From the NCBI GenBank assembly GCA_017440375.1, contig JAFSHK010000009.1, positions 1 through 32,275 of the forward strand: a DNA stretch of 32,275 bases, written 5' to 3'. Below the pieces are notes generated by a model, which had not been told where the DNA came from, did not search any database, and was given only the letters and a program-made list of their open reading frames with translations. The position numbers and the translations under genes are program-made. This document shows positions 31,550 to 32,275 of the stretch, piece by piece; position 1 is the stretch's first letter, and each line of letters begins with the position of its first letter. The stretch is from Lachnospiraceae bacterium. Its GTDB lineage: Bacteria > Bacillota > Clostridia > Lachnospirales > Lachnospiraceae.

Positions 31550-32275
31550 ATGGTCAAATTTACCTTTTCCCCAGCTACATACTTCGCATGAATCCCCAGC
31601 AGATCCAATGACAAATACACTGCGCGTTCTAAACGCTGCCGCGTAGACAATTCCTGCGGATATGGAATACACGTATCATCCAACACGATTGCATCCAGTT
31701 CATATCCCTCTTCAAAGCTTCCGACTTTCCCAAAGAATTCACCGCCGCCCTTTGTTGCCATATAAAAGGCTTCCTCAAAAGTTAGTGGTTTACAGGAAGA
31801 ATCAACATGTCTCCAATATAGCTTGGAAACCTGAATAGCATCGGTCATAGCACGGAAAATGGATTCTGTCTGTCCTGCCGCCACATCACTACCAAGTCCA
31901 ACTTTGATTCCCTCATTCAAATATCTCTTTATCGGTGCAATACCGGAAGACAAATTCATATTCGAGGCAGGACAATGCGCCACATAAACACCATTTTGTT
32001 TCATACGCACCACTTCTTCCTCCTCTGACCAGACACAGTGCGCCATAATCGTCTTTGCATCTCTTCCGAAAAAGCCATATTTATCATAGCCATCACCGTA
32101 AAAAACCGCATCAGGAAAAAGACTTTTTACAAATGCTATCTCTTCCGGATTTTCTGACAAATGCGACTGCACCGGCAAATGATATTCTTCTCTGACTCCC
32201 TGCAATTTTCCTAATAAATCATTCGTGCAACTTGGCAAAAAACGTGGTGTCAGAATCGGCATGGTACGCGTATAT
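31543..32275 (-). CDS. guaD: Guanine deaminase (partial, N-terminus beyond the right edge)
   Basis: The last 243 codons of an amidohydrolase. Readable family marks are TPRFLPSC, the metal/active-site region QSHLSENPEEI, MAHCVW, HCPASNMNLSSG and the late metal ligand in VGLGSDVAAG. Guanine deaminase turns guanine into xanthine with a zinc ion. The reading frame stays open upstream of the Met at 32262 to the edge, and the family has about 190 more residues before this point, so that Met is internal. It complements the purine theme of the window but is on a separate transcript. Confidence 0.92.
   Translation of the reverse strand, partial: YTRTMPILTPRFLPSCTNDLLGKLQGVREEYHLPVQSHLSENPEEIAFVKSLFPDAVFYGDGYDKYGFFGRDAKTIMAHCVWSEEEEVVRMKQNGVYVAHCPASNMNLSSGIAPIKRYLNEGIKVGLGSDVAAGQTESIFRAMTDAIQVSKLYWRHVDSSCKPLTFEEAFYMATKGGGEFFGKVGSFEEGYELDAIVLDDTCIPYPQELSTRQRLERAVYLSLDLLGIHAKYVAGEKVNLTIN

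Overview
The window looks like chromosomal DNA of a low-GC Gram-positive anaerobe of the Clostridia, most likely Lachnospiraceae. The grounds are: AGGAGG-type ribosome binding sites, sigma-A promoters with 16-18 bp spacers, a T-box leader, lipoproteins with Gram-positive lipoboxes, the gene order gntR-clpC-(136 aa protein)-radA, and starch and galactan utilisation genes typical of gut commensals. Nearly all genes are on the minus strand; plus-strand genes are a tRNA-Trp, a small lipoprotein and a TetR regulator.

Layout, left to right. 1-485: T-box leader (probable valine specifier GUA) of an aminoacyl-tRNA synthetase or related gene that starts at the left edge. 566-2698: secreted GH53 endo-galactanase lipoprotein with a C-terminal CBM61-like domain. 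2700-3165: AT-rich stretch with dyads, a 10-bp periodic repeat and a possible gene remnant. 3165-3802: tRNA-Trp and a small lipoprotein. 3893-7488: heterodimeric ABC exporter pair. 7609-8730: LytR-CpsA-Psr protein. 8867-13514: gntR, clpC, a conserved 136-aa protein and radA as one compact operon, with gntR in the place that ctsR holds in Bacillus. 13619-19007: purE-purM-purN-purD followed by a zinc-ribbon/HTH protein and an SH3-domain membrane protein. 19173-22623: pyrE, a 50-aa membrane protein, a 110-aa membrane protein and a long M29-type aminopeptidase. 22803-24250: a patchy segment with a TetR regulator and its likely operator, a truncated DUF6061-like gene, an orphan RelB/DinJ-type antitoxin and several hairpins. 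24277-31245: starch/maltodextrin operon. 31543-32275: guanine deaminase, cut by the right edge.

The starch operon reads, in transcription order: a membrane-anchored protein with three CBM26-like modules and no catalytic domain; a maltodextrin-binding lipoprotein; two MalF/MalG-type permeases; a cytoplasmic GH13 neopullulanase-type enzyme; and a LacI-family regulator. It has one strong promoter, a perfect 14-bp palindrome just after it, and a CG-centred LacI/CcpA-like site just before it. The inferred logic is capture at the cell surface, import of oligosaccharides, intracellular hydrolysis and feedback control. No transport ATPase is encoded here, so a shared one must act in trans.

Most of the window is housekeeping. 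I see no CRISPR array, insertion sequence, phage or clear novel defence system. The most interesting items are the non-catalytic starch-binding protein and its operators, the promoter nested in a terminator ahead of gntR-clpC, the paired dyads ahead of the galactanase, and small or uncharacterised proteins in conserved housekeeping contexts.
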